Shown here: in pieces, positions 26,063 to 34,301 of the stretch
How positions within the stretch are numbered: the first letter of the stretch is position 1
How the letters are laid out: the number at the start of each line of letters is the position of its first letter
Assembly (NCBI GenBank): GCA_002702725.1
Contig: PABE01000152.1
Span: forward strand, 1-64,000
Source of the DNA: Porticoccaceae bacterium
GTDB taxonomy: Bacteria > Pseudomonadota > Gammaproteobacteria > Pseudomonadales > Porticoccaceae
Direction: 5' to 3'
DNA length: 64,000 nt
Notes under the pieces: model-generated
Told to the model about the DNA's origin: nothing
What the model saw: the letters and a program-made list of their open reading frames with translations, nothing else
Database searches by the model: none
Translations under genes and position numbers: made by a program

Positions 26063-26404
26063 CTAGCAGCATGATTGGCGCACCAGGTCCGGGCCCTGCC
26101 GCAAACGCAGGGTCTGGATTTCGTCCAGGTCGTCTTTCGCCGCGTAGTGCGCGTTGTCGATAATCTCGGTCGCCCATTGGGGCAACTCCGGGTTGAGCCG
26201 GTAGTACACCCACTGGCCCTGGCGTCGGTCGAGTAGCAGTCGGGCTTCCCTTAGCAAGGCAAGATGGCGGGAAATTTTCGGCTGGCTGAGCTGCAATGCG
26301 TCGGTGAGTTCGCAGACACAGAGCTCACGTTCCCGATGTATCAGCAGGACACACTTCAGGCGTGTGTCATCGGCCAGGGCCTTGAACAGGGTGAGGGGTG
26401 ACAT
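26063..26404 (-). CDS. arsR: ArsR-family metalloregulator
   Basis: A winged-helix repressor of 113 residues. FKALADDTRLKCVLLI starts the domain, and ELCVCELTDALQLSQPKISRHLALLREARLL contains the As(III) cysteine pair CVC in the recognition helix (residues about 29-31) plus the DNA-reading helix. The final CC pair at residues 112-113 may give a third thiolate. It heads the arsR-gapdh-arsJ operon and faces a short divergent region with a likely operator. The 159 bp between it and the GAPDH gene hold no convincing gene. Confidence 0.93.
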   Translation of the reverse strand: MSPLTLFKALADDTRLKCVLLIHRERELCVCELTDALQLSQPKISRHLALLREARLLLDRRQGQWVYYRLNPELPQWATEIIDNAHYAAKDDLDEIQTLRLRQGPDLVRQSCC

Positions 26405-26419
26405 GATTGGCTCCAGGAA

Positions 26420-26450
26420 ATATTCGCCAAATCATATATACGGATATTCG
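26420..26450. promoter_or_regulatory. Putative ArsR operator
   Basis: An A+T-rich patch just upstream of arsR, in an otherwise G+C-rich sequence. It holds two ATATTCG copies 24 bp apart (26420 and 26444) and a near-palindrome ATAT-ACGG-ATAT (26436-26447). This composition and place fit known ArsR sites, but the exact site is a guess. Confidence 0.45.
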
Positions 26451-26541
26451 AATGTCAATGACAGGGAGATGACACTGGGGGCAAGCCGTGGCCATTGGGA
26501 GGCTGTGTTATAGTCACCTGCGGTTTTCCGGAACACACGCC

Positions 26542-26949
26542 ATGACCCTAAAATCCTTTTTCCTGTGCTGGCTTGCGGCCCTGCCCATCTTTTTTGCAAT
26601 CGATATGCTGTGGCTGGTGGTACTGGCCCGGGATTTTTATCAACAGGTCCTCGGGCACCTGCTCGGTCCCGTTAATTGGCCGGCGGCATTGACGTTTTAC
26701 GCGATGTTTATTGCCGGCATCGTGCTCTTTGCGGTGCGGCCCGCGCGTCAGTCGGGTTCGGTAAAAGCGGCGTTGATTTGGGGGGGGGCCTACGGGTTTT
26801 TTACCTATGCCACTTACGATCTGACCAATCTTGCCACCCTGGATCGCTGGCCCGTGGCGGTGGTGGTGCCGGATATTCTCTGGGGCATCGTTCTGTCCGG
26901 CAGTGTCGCCGCCCTGACCTATCTGGCCACCCGGCGCTGGTCGGACTGA
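26542..26949 (+). CDS. DUF2177 family small membrane protein
   Basis: A 135-residue inner-membrane protein with four hydrophobic helices. FFAIDMLWLVVLARDFYQQVLGHLL near the N-terminus, GGAYGFFTYATYDLTNLATL in the middle and PDILWGIVLSGSVAALTYL near the end match DUF2177. Function unknown. The ATG at 26542 gives the usual N-terminus. It is divergent from arsR across about 137 bp and precedes an MFS gene by 67 bp, but there is no evidence that it takes part in arsenic resistance. Confidence 0.82.
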   Translation: MTLKSFFLCWLAALPIFFAIDMLWLVVLARDFYQQVLGHLLGPVNWPAALTFYAMFIAGIVLFAVRPARQSGSVKAALIWGGAYGFFTYATYDLTNLATLDRWPVAVVVPDILWGIVLSGSVAALTYLATRRWSD

Positions 26950-27016
26950 TCGCTTCCGACCACGGGATTTTTGACAACCCCGTCGATAATAATATGTCGT
27001 CAAGATAAGGAAAGTT

Positions 27017-28216
27017 GTGAGCGGTTTTTCGATACTCAAGCTAACACTGTTGCTCATTTCCATGCTCACCATCATGGCAGGGACGCCGGTGGCGCCGACG
27101 TTGCCGAAATTGGCTGCGGCCTTCGCCGGTGAGCCCCACGCCGAGTTGTTGAGTCGCCTGGTGTTGACCATGCCGGCGCTGTTCACGGTGATCGGCGCGC
27201 CCCTGGCAGGGGTGGTCGCAGATCGTTTCGGACGCCGACCGCTGGCGCTTGTGGCTCTGTTGCTCTACGCCGTGGCGGGTACCTCCGGCTTTTTTGGCCA
27301 GACCCTGACGCAAATACTGATTGGCCGAGCTTTTCTCGGCCTGGCGGTGGGGGGATGCACAACCGCGGCGACGGCGTTGATCACCGATTATTTCCGTGGC
27401 CGCGAACGGGCGGATTTGCTCGGTGTGCAGGCCGCGTTCACCACCGCTGGCGGTGTGCTTTTCATCAGCCTTGGCGGATTTCTGGCGGAATGGGGCTGGC
27501 GGTTTCCCTTCCTCATCTATCTGGTCGCCGCAGCGATATTTTTCCTGGCGCTTGGCGTTATCAGGGAACCGGTGCGCCATCAGTCATTGACCCGCGACGG
27601 CTCTGCCAGTGGTTTACCCTGGGCCTTGCTGGCGGCGGTTTATGTGGTCGGACTGGTCGGGCACATCGGCTTTTTCTCGATTCCCGTACAGATGCCCTTT
27701 TATCTGCAGCGGGATTTCGGCATCGGTGGTGTGGGGACCGGCCTTGTCCTGTCACTGGCGACGGTTTTCGCGTCGCTCACCAGTTTCAACTACGGCCGCA
27801 TTAAACGCCGGCTTAGCTATCCGGCGATCCTGACCACATTGTTTTCCCTTATGGCGGCCAGTTACGTGGTGGTCGGAACGGCGCCCGCGCTCTGGGTGCT
27901 GGTTGCCGGCATGTGTATTACCGGGATTGCCGCCGGCATGTTGATCCCGACTATCAACAATTGGGTTTCCGATGTCGCTGCCAGTCATGTCAGAGGGCGG
28001 GCATTGGGGCTGGTCACCACATCCATTTTCCTCGGCCAGTTTCTGACCCCCATTGTTATTGCGCCGGTGCTTGCCCGGGTGCCGAGCGGCACCTTTTTCT
28101 GGCTTCTGGGCTGTGTCCTGCTCGGTTTCGGTTTACTGGTTCGTTTGACAGCACCATGGCTGGTTCGTCGCACCCGGAGAGTGATGGACGGCATGGCGCC
28201 GGAGGAATACACCTAG
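27017..28216 (+). CDS. MFS transporter (drug:proton antiporter type)
   Basis: An inner-membrane protein of 399 residues with about 12 helices. The loop 2-3 motif GVVADRFGRRPLALVAL and the helix-5 region PTINNWVSDVAASHVRGRALGLVTTSIFLGQFLTP are typical MFS. The start MSGFSILKLTLLLISMLTIMAGTPVAPTLPKLAAAF resembles the YnfM/DHA-like group. The GTG start follows AAGGAAAGTT. It ends 1 bp from the convergent RND permease gene. Substrate unknown; a bicyclomycin-type or small organic efflux role is possible. Confidence 0.85.
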   Translation: MSGFSILKLTLLLISMLTIMAGTPVAPTLPKLAAAFAGEPHAELLSRLVLTMPALFTVIGAPLAGVVADRFGRRPLALVALLLYAVAGTSGFFGQTLTQILIGRAFLGLAVGGCTTAATALITDYFRGRERADLLGVQAAFTTAGGVLFISLGGFLAEWGWRFPFLIYLVAAAIFFLALGVIREPVRHQSLTRDGSASGLPWALLAAVYVVGLVGHIGFFSIPVQMPFYLQRDFGIGGVGTGLVLSLATVFASLTSFNYGRIKRRLSYPAILTTLFSLMAASYVVVGTAPALWVLVAGMCITGIAAGMLIPTINNWVSDVAASHVRGRALGLVTTSIFLGQFLTPIVIAPVLARVPSGTFFWLLGCVLLGFGLLVRLTAPWLVRRTRRVMDGMAPEEYT

Positions 28217-28217
28217 G

Positions 28218-31200
28218 TTAGGTGCCGGTTTGCGGGGCCGATGGTGCAGCCGTCGATTCAAATGGTCGCCGGCGAGCAAACAGGTAGAACACCGCCGGAA
28301 CGTAGAAAAACGACACAACCGTGGTCAGCACGGTGCCTCCGGCGATGGCGATGGCGAAAGGCGGCCAGAAATTGCCACCTGACAGAATCAGCGGCAGAAA
28401 GCCGCCGACGGTGGTTATGGTGGTGGAGCTGATATGACGGGAGCAGTTTTCAACACAGCGAACGATCGCCGGCACATCCCCGGTCACTGCCGATTGGTCA
28501 GACTTGAGCTCGGCGAGGATCACGATGGCAGCGTTGATCGCCAGGCCCATCAGGCCCAGGAGGCCCAGAATACCCATAAAACCAAAGGGAAAACCGAACA
28601 GATAGATGCTTAACAGACCGAGCCCTGCGGCCTGGATAGCGACGGTGAAAATCACGAAACTCATCCTGAATGAGTTAAAGGACAACACGATCACCAGTAC
28701 CAGAAGGGTCAGTATCAGGCCCAGGTTAGCCGTGAGATCGCCCACCGAATCGTTGCGCTTTTCCGCTTCGCCGCCGCCTTCCATCCGGTAACCCGCCGGC
28801 AGTGTAAAGCCCGCCTCGGCAATGCGTTTTGTTACCCTGGCGGCGACGGTGGCAGGCAGCAGGCCTTCCTCGATATAACCTTCGACGATATTTAACCGTT
28901 CCCCATCCCGACGGCTGATGGCACTGATAGTCGGTTTATAGCGCACCGTGCCGAGGGCCGACAGGGGAATTCCGGTATCGCCGGCAGCCTCTGACGCGGC
29001 ATCGGGGCTGACCACGGTCAGGGATTCGAGATCCGCCGGTGTCCGGCGCAGGGATTCGGGTAAACGGACCCGCACCGGCAATTCCTCGTTGGCCTCGAGG
29101 ATAGAGCCGCCGACGACGCCGTCCAGGCCGTTGCGCAATTGTTCAGACAGTCCGCGGGCGGTCAGTCCGACCTGTTGCAGGGCTTCGTCTGAGGTATCCA
29201 GCGCCATTTGCGGTACTGCGTTGGCCAGGGACGACCGGGAGTGTATGACCCCTTCGGTACCGTTGAGGATTCGCCGCAGCTCATTGCCGAGGGTCTTGAG
29301 TCGGTCGAGGTTGGGGCCGTACAGGCGAAATTCCAGGGGTGCCACGAAGGGAGGGCCCTGTTGCAGTTTGCGGACCAGCACCTGGGCCCCCGGGAATCGG
29401 TTGTCCAGTTCGATTTGCAATGCGGGTATGAGCCGGTTGGCGATGTGGAAATCCCGGACCTTGACCACCGCCTGGGCGTAACTGGGCAGGCCGTCTTTTT
29501 CCTGCAGCATGTTGTAGTAGAAGGAGGGCGCGCTGCGTCCCACATACCAGTCCAGGCGCTCGATCCCTTCATGGCGTCCGATGACGGCACCGATTTCCTC
29601 GGTGGCGGCGCGGGTGGCCTGCAGGGAGCTGCTGGTCGGCATGAAGACCTCGACATGGAACATGTCCCGATCAGCGGGGGGGAAGAATTGTTCGGTCAAT
29701 TGTCCGGCGGCGATAAACCCCATCAGCGGCAAGGCTGTGACCAGCGCGCTGGTCCGGTAGGGGTACTGAATGGACCAGAGCATGGCGTTGCGAAACAGCC
29801 GCGCCAGCGCCGGGGCGTGGATGCCGTCTTGCCACCAGGGACCTTTTACTTCCTCGCGGTGGACAAAACGCCCGGCGAGGCCGGCGATCAGCGTGTGGGA
29901 GATGAGATAGGAGCCGATCAGTGAGAAGACGACGGACAGGCCAATACCGCCGACAAACTCGCCCGCGGCACCGGGCATCAATGCAATGGGCATGAACGCC
30001 AGAATGGTAGTCAGGGTCGAGCCCAGCAGCGGCAACCACAGGTGGCGCACGGCTTTCAGCACCGCGGCCACATTGGAGCGTGTGTAACGTTTTTCCCTGG
30101 CGATGGTGTTGACCATGACAATGGCGTTGTCGACCATGATGCCAAGGGCAACCACCAGCCCGGTCACGGACATCTGATGAATGGGCAGACCAAAGGTCTG
30201 CATACAGCCAAGGGTAAACAGTACCGTCAGTGGCAACGCCATGGCCACCAGCAGCGCGGATCGCCAGCCGAGGGTCAGCAGCAGCACAATGAGGATCAGG
30301 CCAAAGCCGAGCAGGACGTTATTGAGCAGGGTGCCCAGACGCTCCTGGGTATAGCCGTTCTGGCTGAACAGGCGCGTTACTTTGACATTGGCGGGCAGTG
30401 ACCCCTGGAAGGCCTCGAGGGCGTCATCGACCCGGGCCGTCCACTGGTCGACGCGCAGATTGCCGGGAATCATTCGAACCGCGACCACCACGGCCCGCTG
30501 TCCGGCAATTATCGCCTCGTCCGACCGCGGTGTACGTTCGCTGCGGCGGACCTGCGCCAGATCGCCGACACGCAGGGAGCGACCGTCGCCATCGCTTTTG
30601 ACCGGAATCTCACGGACCCTGTTCAGCGCGTCGAGCTCGCCCGCCACCTCGACAGTGAACAGGGTGCGATCGTTTTCGAGCAGCCCTGCTGCGGTCTTGC
30701 TGTCGGCCTGCTGGAGTGCGGCGGCCAGTTGCGCCATGGTCAATCCGGCACTGGACAGGCGGTGGGGCTCGACAAGAACCTCAATTTCCTCCTTCGGTGC
30801 GCCGTAGCGGACCGCCTGTTCGGTGCCCTCAACATTGCGCATGGCGCTTTCCAGGTCCCGGGCGTGCCGTCCCAGGACGGCGATGTCCGTGGCCTCCGGC
30901 TCGCTGGATTCCACCGCCAGCAGAAGGGTATAGGCCTGATTGCGCAGATAGTCCAGGGTGGGTTCTCCGGCTCCGGGTGGGAAGCTCAGGCTGGCTTCGG
31001 CAATCATGTCCCGGGCCCGGGACCACACCAGTTCCACCTCCTCCTCGACGAACTCCTCCTTCACTTCGAGATTGATCATCGACAGCCCGAGCCGGGAATT
31101 GGAGCTGATGTGCTTGAGTTCCGGCAGTTCCCGCAGTTTGTCCTCCAGTTTCTCGGTCACCAGCGCCTCGACCCGTCCGGCGCTGGCGCCCGGGAAGTGG

Positions 31201-31340
31201 GTGATCACGGTGCCCAGGCGCAGGCCGATGGCCGGGTCTTCACTGCGGGGGAGTGTGTTCAGTGCGGCGAGACCCCAGACCACCAGAAGGGCAATGCCCA
31301 GAGTAATGATGCGGGGGTTTTCGACAAAGGGCCGAATCAC
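28218..31340 (-). CDS. RND efflux permease
   Basis: An inner-membrane pump of 1040 residues with two repeats of helices and large periplasmic loops. The N-terminus MIRPFVENPRIITLGIALLVVWGLAALNTLPRSEDP, the TM4 region GLVVALGIMVDNAIVMVNTIARE and the late helix region GLLGLMGLAINAAIVILAELKSD match the HAE-type RND family. In TM4 it has VDN, so only one of the two classic adjacent aspartates is present. It is coupled to the adaptor gene by a 4-bp overlap and is divergent from a TetR regulator. No outer-membrane channel gene is in the cluster, so it probably borrows a TolC-like protein. Confidence 0.92.
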   Translation of the reverse strand: MIRPFVENPRIITLGIALLVVWGLAALNTLPRSEDPAIGLRLGTVITHFPGASAGRVEALVTEKLEDKLRELPELKHISSNSRLGLSMINLEVKEEFVEEEVELVWSRARDMIAEASLSFPPGAGEPTLDYLRNQAYTLLLAVESSEPEATDIAVLGRHARDLESAMRNVEGTEQAVRYGAPKEEIEVLVEPHRLSSAGLTMAQLAAALQQADSKTAAGLLENDRTLFTVEVAGELDALNRVREIPVKSDGDGRSLRVGDLAQVRRSERTPRSDEAIIAGQRAVVVAVRMIPGNLRVDQWTARVDDALEAFQGSLPANVKVTRLFSQNGYTQERLGTLLNNVLLGFGLILIVLLLTLGWRSALLVAMALPLTVLFTLGCMQTFGLPIHQMSVTGLVVALGIMVDNAIVMVNTIAREKRYTRSNVAAVLKAVRHLWLPLLGSTLTTILAFMPIALMPGAAGEFVGGIGLSVVFSLIGSYLISHTLIAGLAGRFVHREEVKGPWWQDGIHAPALARLFRNAMLWSIQYPYRTSALVTALPLMGFIAAGQLTEQFFPPADRDMFHVEVFMPTSSSLQATRAATEEIGAVIGRHEGIERLDWYVGRSAPSFYYNMLQEKDGLPSYAQAVVKVRDFHIANRLIPALQIELDNRFPGAQVLVRKLQQGPPFVAPLEFRLYGPNLDRLKTLGNELRRILNGTEGVIHSRSSLANAVPQMALDTSDEALQQVGLTARGLSEQLRNGLDGVVGGSILEANEELPVRVRLPESLRRTPADLESLTVVSPDAASEAAGDTGIPLSALGTVRYKPTISAISRRDGERLNIVEGYIEEGLLPATVAARVTKRIAEAGFTLPAGYRMEGGGEAEKRNDSVGDLTANLGLILTLLVLVIVLSFNSFRMSFVIFTVAIQAAGLGLLSIYLFGFPFGFMGILGLLGLMGLAINAAIVILAELKSDQSAVTGDVPAIVRCVENCSRHISSTTITTVGGFLPLILSGGNFWPPFAIAIAGGTVLTTVVSFFYVPAVFYLFARRRPFESTAAPSAPQTGT

Positions 31341-32491
31341 GGGCGGCCGTCCACAAGGCTGACGATCTGGCCGGGCACCAGCCGTTGCAGGCCCGTGGCG
31401 GCGATGCGTTGGTCGTTTTGCAGGTCACCGGTGACATAGAGTTGCGTATCGGTGCCGTAACTGATTTGTACGTCCCGGGCCTCGAGCCGGTAGTGACCCT
31501 TGCTGTCAGGGGCTGGCTCCAGGGTGTAAACGGTCCACAGTCCCCGTACCCCGTCGGTGACGGCGGAAACGGGCACCCAAAAGCCGGTCTGGTCGACGGT
31601 TTCTTCAAGGGTCAGGATGACCAGATTATTTTGTACGGCAGGGGTGTCATTGGGCAGGGCCAGGCGCACTTGCACTGTCCGGGTCCCGGTGTCCATGGTA
31701 GTGCCGACCGTCATAACCGTTGCCTCGAGATCCTTGCCATCGATACTGACGGTGTAGTGTTGACCGGGTATGAACCGGCCCACCAGTTCGACGGGTACGC
31801 CGAGGTGGGCTTCCATGACGCCCTCCTGCTGCAGACGCACCAGGGCGACGCCGGGGCCCAGCACGGCGCCCTCGTCGGCGAAACGGTGACTGACAGTGCC
31901 TGCGAAAGGCGCGATCAGTCGGGCTTTCGCCAGGCGGTTTTGCACCGTGGTGAGGGCGGCGTTGAGGCGTTGCAGGTTGGCGGTCAAGGTGTCGCGTTCG
32001 GCATTGAGTTCGTCCATGCGCTGTTCCGAGGTGAACCCCTTGTCCTTCAGCTGCTGTTGACGCTTGAGATTGTTTTCCACCAGCGTCAGGCGAGCCTCGA
32101 TTTCCTTGAGCTGGGCATCGAGCTCCCGCTGTTCACCGGTCAGCAGGACGGTGTCCAGTTTCGCCAGAAGGGTGCCGGCGCTGACACGGTCGCCCTCGTT
32201 GACGTATATGGTGGCGACCTTGCCGCCGGCCTCAAAGCCGAGGTCGGTGCTTTGTCTTGCACGCACGGTGCCCGAAAGACGCCGGGCCACCTGATAGTGG
32301 GCAGATTCGGACAGCGTATAGGGTTCCACCCTGTGAACCGGGGGTGTTTTTGCGGATGTCTCTCCTTCGATGGCGCCGAAGGCAATCCGCAGGGCGAGGA
32401 CCGCCAGAACCACCAGGATGGCTGTAAGCCAGGGGGAAAACCCGCCCTGCTGGCGCGAAGGAATCGATGGCTGGGTGGGTGGCCTGGGCAT
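31337..32491 (-). CDS. RND periplasmic adaptor (membrane fusion protein)
   Basis: A 384-residue adaptor. The N-terminal anchor helix is at about residues 20-40 (WLTAILVVLAVLALRIAFG). The barrel-lipoyl split GTVRARQSTDLGFEAGGKVATIYVNEGDRVSAGTLLAKLD and LIAPFAGTVSHRFADEGAVLGPGVALVRL flank a coiled-coil hairpin (about residues 115-170, rich in E, L and Q). A C-terminal membrane-proximal domain follows. It links the RND pump to an outer-membrane channel. It is the first gene of the operon, starting about 80 bp from the palindromic operator. Confidence 0.92.
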   Translation of the reverse strand: MPRPPTQPSIPSRQQGGFSPWLTAILVVLAVLALRIAFGAIEGETSAKTPPVHRVEPYTLSESAHYQVARRLSGTVRARQSTDLGFEAGGKVATIYVNEGDRVSAGTLLAKLDTVLLTGEQRELDAQLKEIEARLTLVENNLKRQQQLKDKGFTSEQRMDELNAERDTLTANLQRLNAALTTVQNRLAKARLIAPFAGTVSHRFADEGAVLGPGVALVRLQQEGVMEAHLGVPVELVGRFIPGQHYTVSIDGKDLEATVMTVGTTMDTGTRTVQVRLALPNDTPAVQNNLVILTLEETVDQTGFWVPVSAVTDGVRGLWTVYTLEPAPDSKGHYRLEARDVQISYGTDTQLYVTGDLQNDQRIAATGLQRLVPGQIVSLVDGRP

Positions 32492-32573
32492 GAGGTTCCT
32501 CGAGCTTGGCGGCTGTCTTAGAGTAACTGCTTGCCCCGTTCGGGGGCTACCGGTCGGGCCAGTATATTTTTGT

Positions 32574-32594
32574 TAGACTGGACCGTCCAGTCTA
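32574..32594. promoter_or_regulatory. 21-bp perfect palindrome, likely TetR operator
   Basis: Arms TAGACTGGAC and GTCCAGTCTA flank a single C, with no mismatch. It lies in the 137-bp divergent gap between the adaptor gene and tetR, 35 bp before the tetR start. An odd-centred palindrome of this size in this place is what TetR dimers usually bind, so it should control both the pump and the regulator. Confidence 0.85.
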
Positions 32595-32628
32595 TTTTTA
32601 TTGCCGGCTCAATGCTACATTGCACCGT

Positions 32629-33303
32629 ATGACTATACCCAGTGACAACGGGGCAGCTGCCAGCCGATCGACGGATTCCCAAAGTGGCGATAAATCCCGG
32701 ACCAATCCACGCCGCCAGCGTATTATCCGGGCGGCCGCTGATTTGTTTCTTGATCGGGGCTTTGTCAACACCAGCGTCGATCAGATCGCCGATCAGGCAC
32801 AGGTATCCAAGCAGACGGTTTACTCCCACTTTGGCAGCAAGGAGAAACTGTTCATTGCCGCCGTCGAGAGCCGCTGTGTCGCCACTGGCCTGTTTCCCAC
32901 CTTTAATCGTGCCGGGGCCGATCCCCGGCGGGCACTCTATGCCATGGCACGGGATTTTGCCGGGATGCTTCTTGAACGGGACTCCGCCCGCCTGCTCCGC
33001 CTGTGCTACGCCGGGGCCGAAACCCACCCCGAGGTTTCGGCACTGTTCTTTGAGTCGGGGCCGGCGCGCCTCAGCCAGGTGCTGGAAGACTATTTGCGTG
33101 GCCTGGCAGAGGCGGGCCTGGTGACCCTGGACAACCCGCGTTTTGCCGCCCTGCAGTTTCTTTATATGGTCAACGGGGAGCCCATGTTTCGGGTCAACCT
33201 GGGACTTGAGCGGGGTTGGACGGACCGTGAGTTGGAGGACTATCTCAACAGCTGTGTCGATTTTTTCCTGCGTGGTTGTAGCTATCGCGGAGGTGCGGGC
33301 TGA
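32629..33303 (+). CDS. TetR/AcrR-family repressor
   Basis: A cytoplasmic repressor of 224 residues. A disordered N-terminal 25 residues precede the TetR HTH: RQRIIRAAADLFLDRGFVNTSVDQIADQAQVSKQTVYSHFGSKEKLF, at about residues 29-75. The C-terminal ligand domain is of the AcrR-like kind (LEDYLRGLAEAGLVTLDNPRFAALQFLYMVNGEP). It is divergent from the RND operon, with a perfect palindrome between them. The start used is ATG 32629; a TTG nine bases upstream is possible. The 3' end overlaps the convergent transporter gene by 22 bp. Confidence 0.9.
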   Translation: MTIPSDNGAAASRSTDSQSGDKSRTNPRRQRIIRAAADLFLDRGFVNTSVDQIADQAQVSKQTVYSHFGSKEKLFIAAVESRCVATGLFPTFNRAGADPRRALYAMARDFAGMLLERDSARLLRLCYAGAETHPEVSALFFESGPARLSQVLEDYLRGLAEAGLVTLDNPRFAALQFLYMVNGEPMFRVNLGLERGWTDRELEDYLNSCVDFFLRGCSYRGGAG

Positions 33304-34301
33304 ACGGCGGAACCCGAACGCGCCCAGCGACCGGCCAAAAATGACCCGGACAGGTTATGCCAGATGCTGAAAATCGCACCCGGCAATGCTGCAGCGGCGC
33401 CAAAGTAGTTGGAGGACAGCACCGCAGCGAGGCCCGAGTTCTGCATGCCGACTTCGATGGCGATAGTCCGTGCATCCCGCTCATCGCAGCCGAGCCACTT
33501 CGCCCCCCAATAACCGGCGCCCAGGCCGATCAGGTTGTGGCTGATTACGGCAATGGCCAGCAGGGGCCCAAGCATCGCCAGTTGACCGCGGTTGAGCGCC
33601 ACTATGATGGCGATCACGGTGAGGATGCAAGCCATGGCAATGCAGGCCAGCCCCTGGTGGCGTGCGGCCAGCCAGCGGTCTAGCCAGTGGTTGATTACCA
33701 GCCCCGCCAGTACCGGAAAAATCACCATGCGGGCGATGCTGCCGATCATGGCCAGCACGGGAACGTCGAGACTCTGTCCCACGTAGAGGGCGGTCAACAG
33801 TGGCGTCGCCACCACGGAGGCCAGGGTTGACCCGGCGGTCATGGCGATGGACAGCGGCAGGTTGCCACCGGCCATAAAGGCAATGACATTGGATGCCGTT
33901 CCGCCCGCGCTGGCCCCGAGCACCACCAGGCCGGCGGTCAACTCGGGGGTGAGTCCCAGCAGGTGGGCGATGGTCCAGGCCGCCAGGGGCATTATCAGAA
34001 ACTGCAGCCCCATGCCGATAAAAAGCCGTGAGGGTTTTCTGAATACGGCGATGAAATCCCGGGGGCGCAATGTCAGGCCCATGGTGAACATGATGATCAT
34101 CAGCAGCGGACCGATCAGTGCCGGCATGCCCAGGACCACCGTCCCGCCGGTCTCATCAACCAAACGAAGCACTGATAATACGTCGGCCAGGTTGTTTTCC
34201 TCGAGTGCTATACGGGCGGTAAAAACTTCCGGCGCGGCAATCGCCAGGGCAGTGATCGCCAGTGCCCAGACCGGGAACAGGGCGTTGATCCCGCGGATCA
34301 C
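33282..34301 (-). CDS. Bile acid:sodium symporter (BASS) family protein
   Basis: An inner-membrane protein of 339 residues with about 10 helices. IIMFTMGLTLRPRDF, VVLGASAGGTASNVIAFMAGGNLPLSIAMTAGSTLASVVATPLLTALYVG and ARTIAIEVGMQNSGLAAVLSSNYFG are BASS signatures and hold the sodium-site residues (E and Q in EVGMQN). It transports an organic anion such as a keto acid or sterol acid; the substrate is unknown. It overlaps the hemW stop by 4 bp, so it is the last gene of the metX-hemW operon. The location beside the sulfotransferase and efflux block may or may not be meaningful. Confidence 0.88.
   Translation of the reverse strand: MIRGINALFPVWALAITALAIAAPEVFTARIALEENNLADVLSVLRLVDETGGTVVLGMPALIGPLLMIIMFTMGLTLRPRDFIAVFRKPSRLFIGMGLQFLIMPLAAWTIAHLLGLTPELTAGLVVLGASAGGTASNVIAFMAGGNLPLSIAMTAGSTLASVVATPLLTALYVGQSLDVPVLAMIGSIARMVIFPVLAGLVINHWLDRWLAARHQGLACIAMACILTVIAIIVALNRGQLAMLGPLLAIAVISHNLIGLGAGYWGAKWLGCDERDARTIAIEVGMQNSGLAAVLSSNYFGAAAALPGAIFSIWHNLSGSFLAGRWARSGSAVQPAPPR

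Noticed and set aside
25914-26071. A 53-codon minus-strand frame overlapping the arsR stop and running into the gap before the GAPDH gene (MLLGTGVDRYTG...)
   Set aside because: It has no ribosome binding site of its own and no recognisable domain. The arsR and gapdh genes are the only convincing frames there.
30000-30150. Long plus-strand frames opposite the RND permease
   Set aside because: They are antisense shadows; the minus strand has the full RND architecture.
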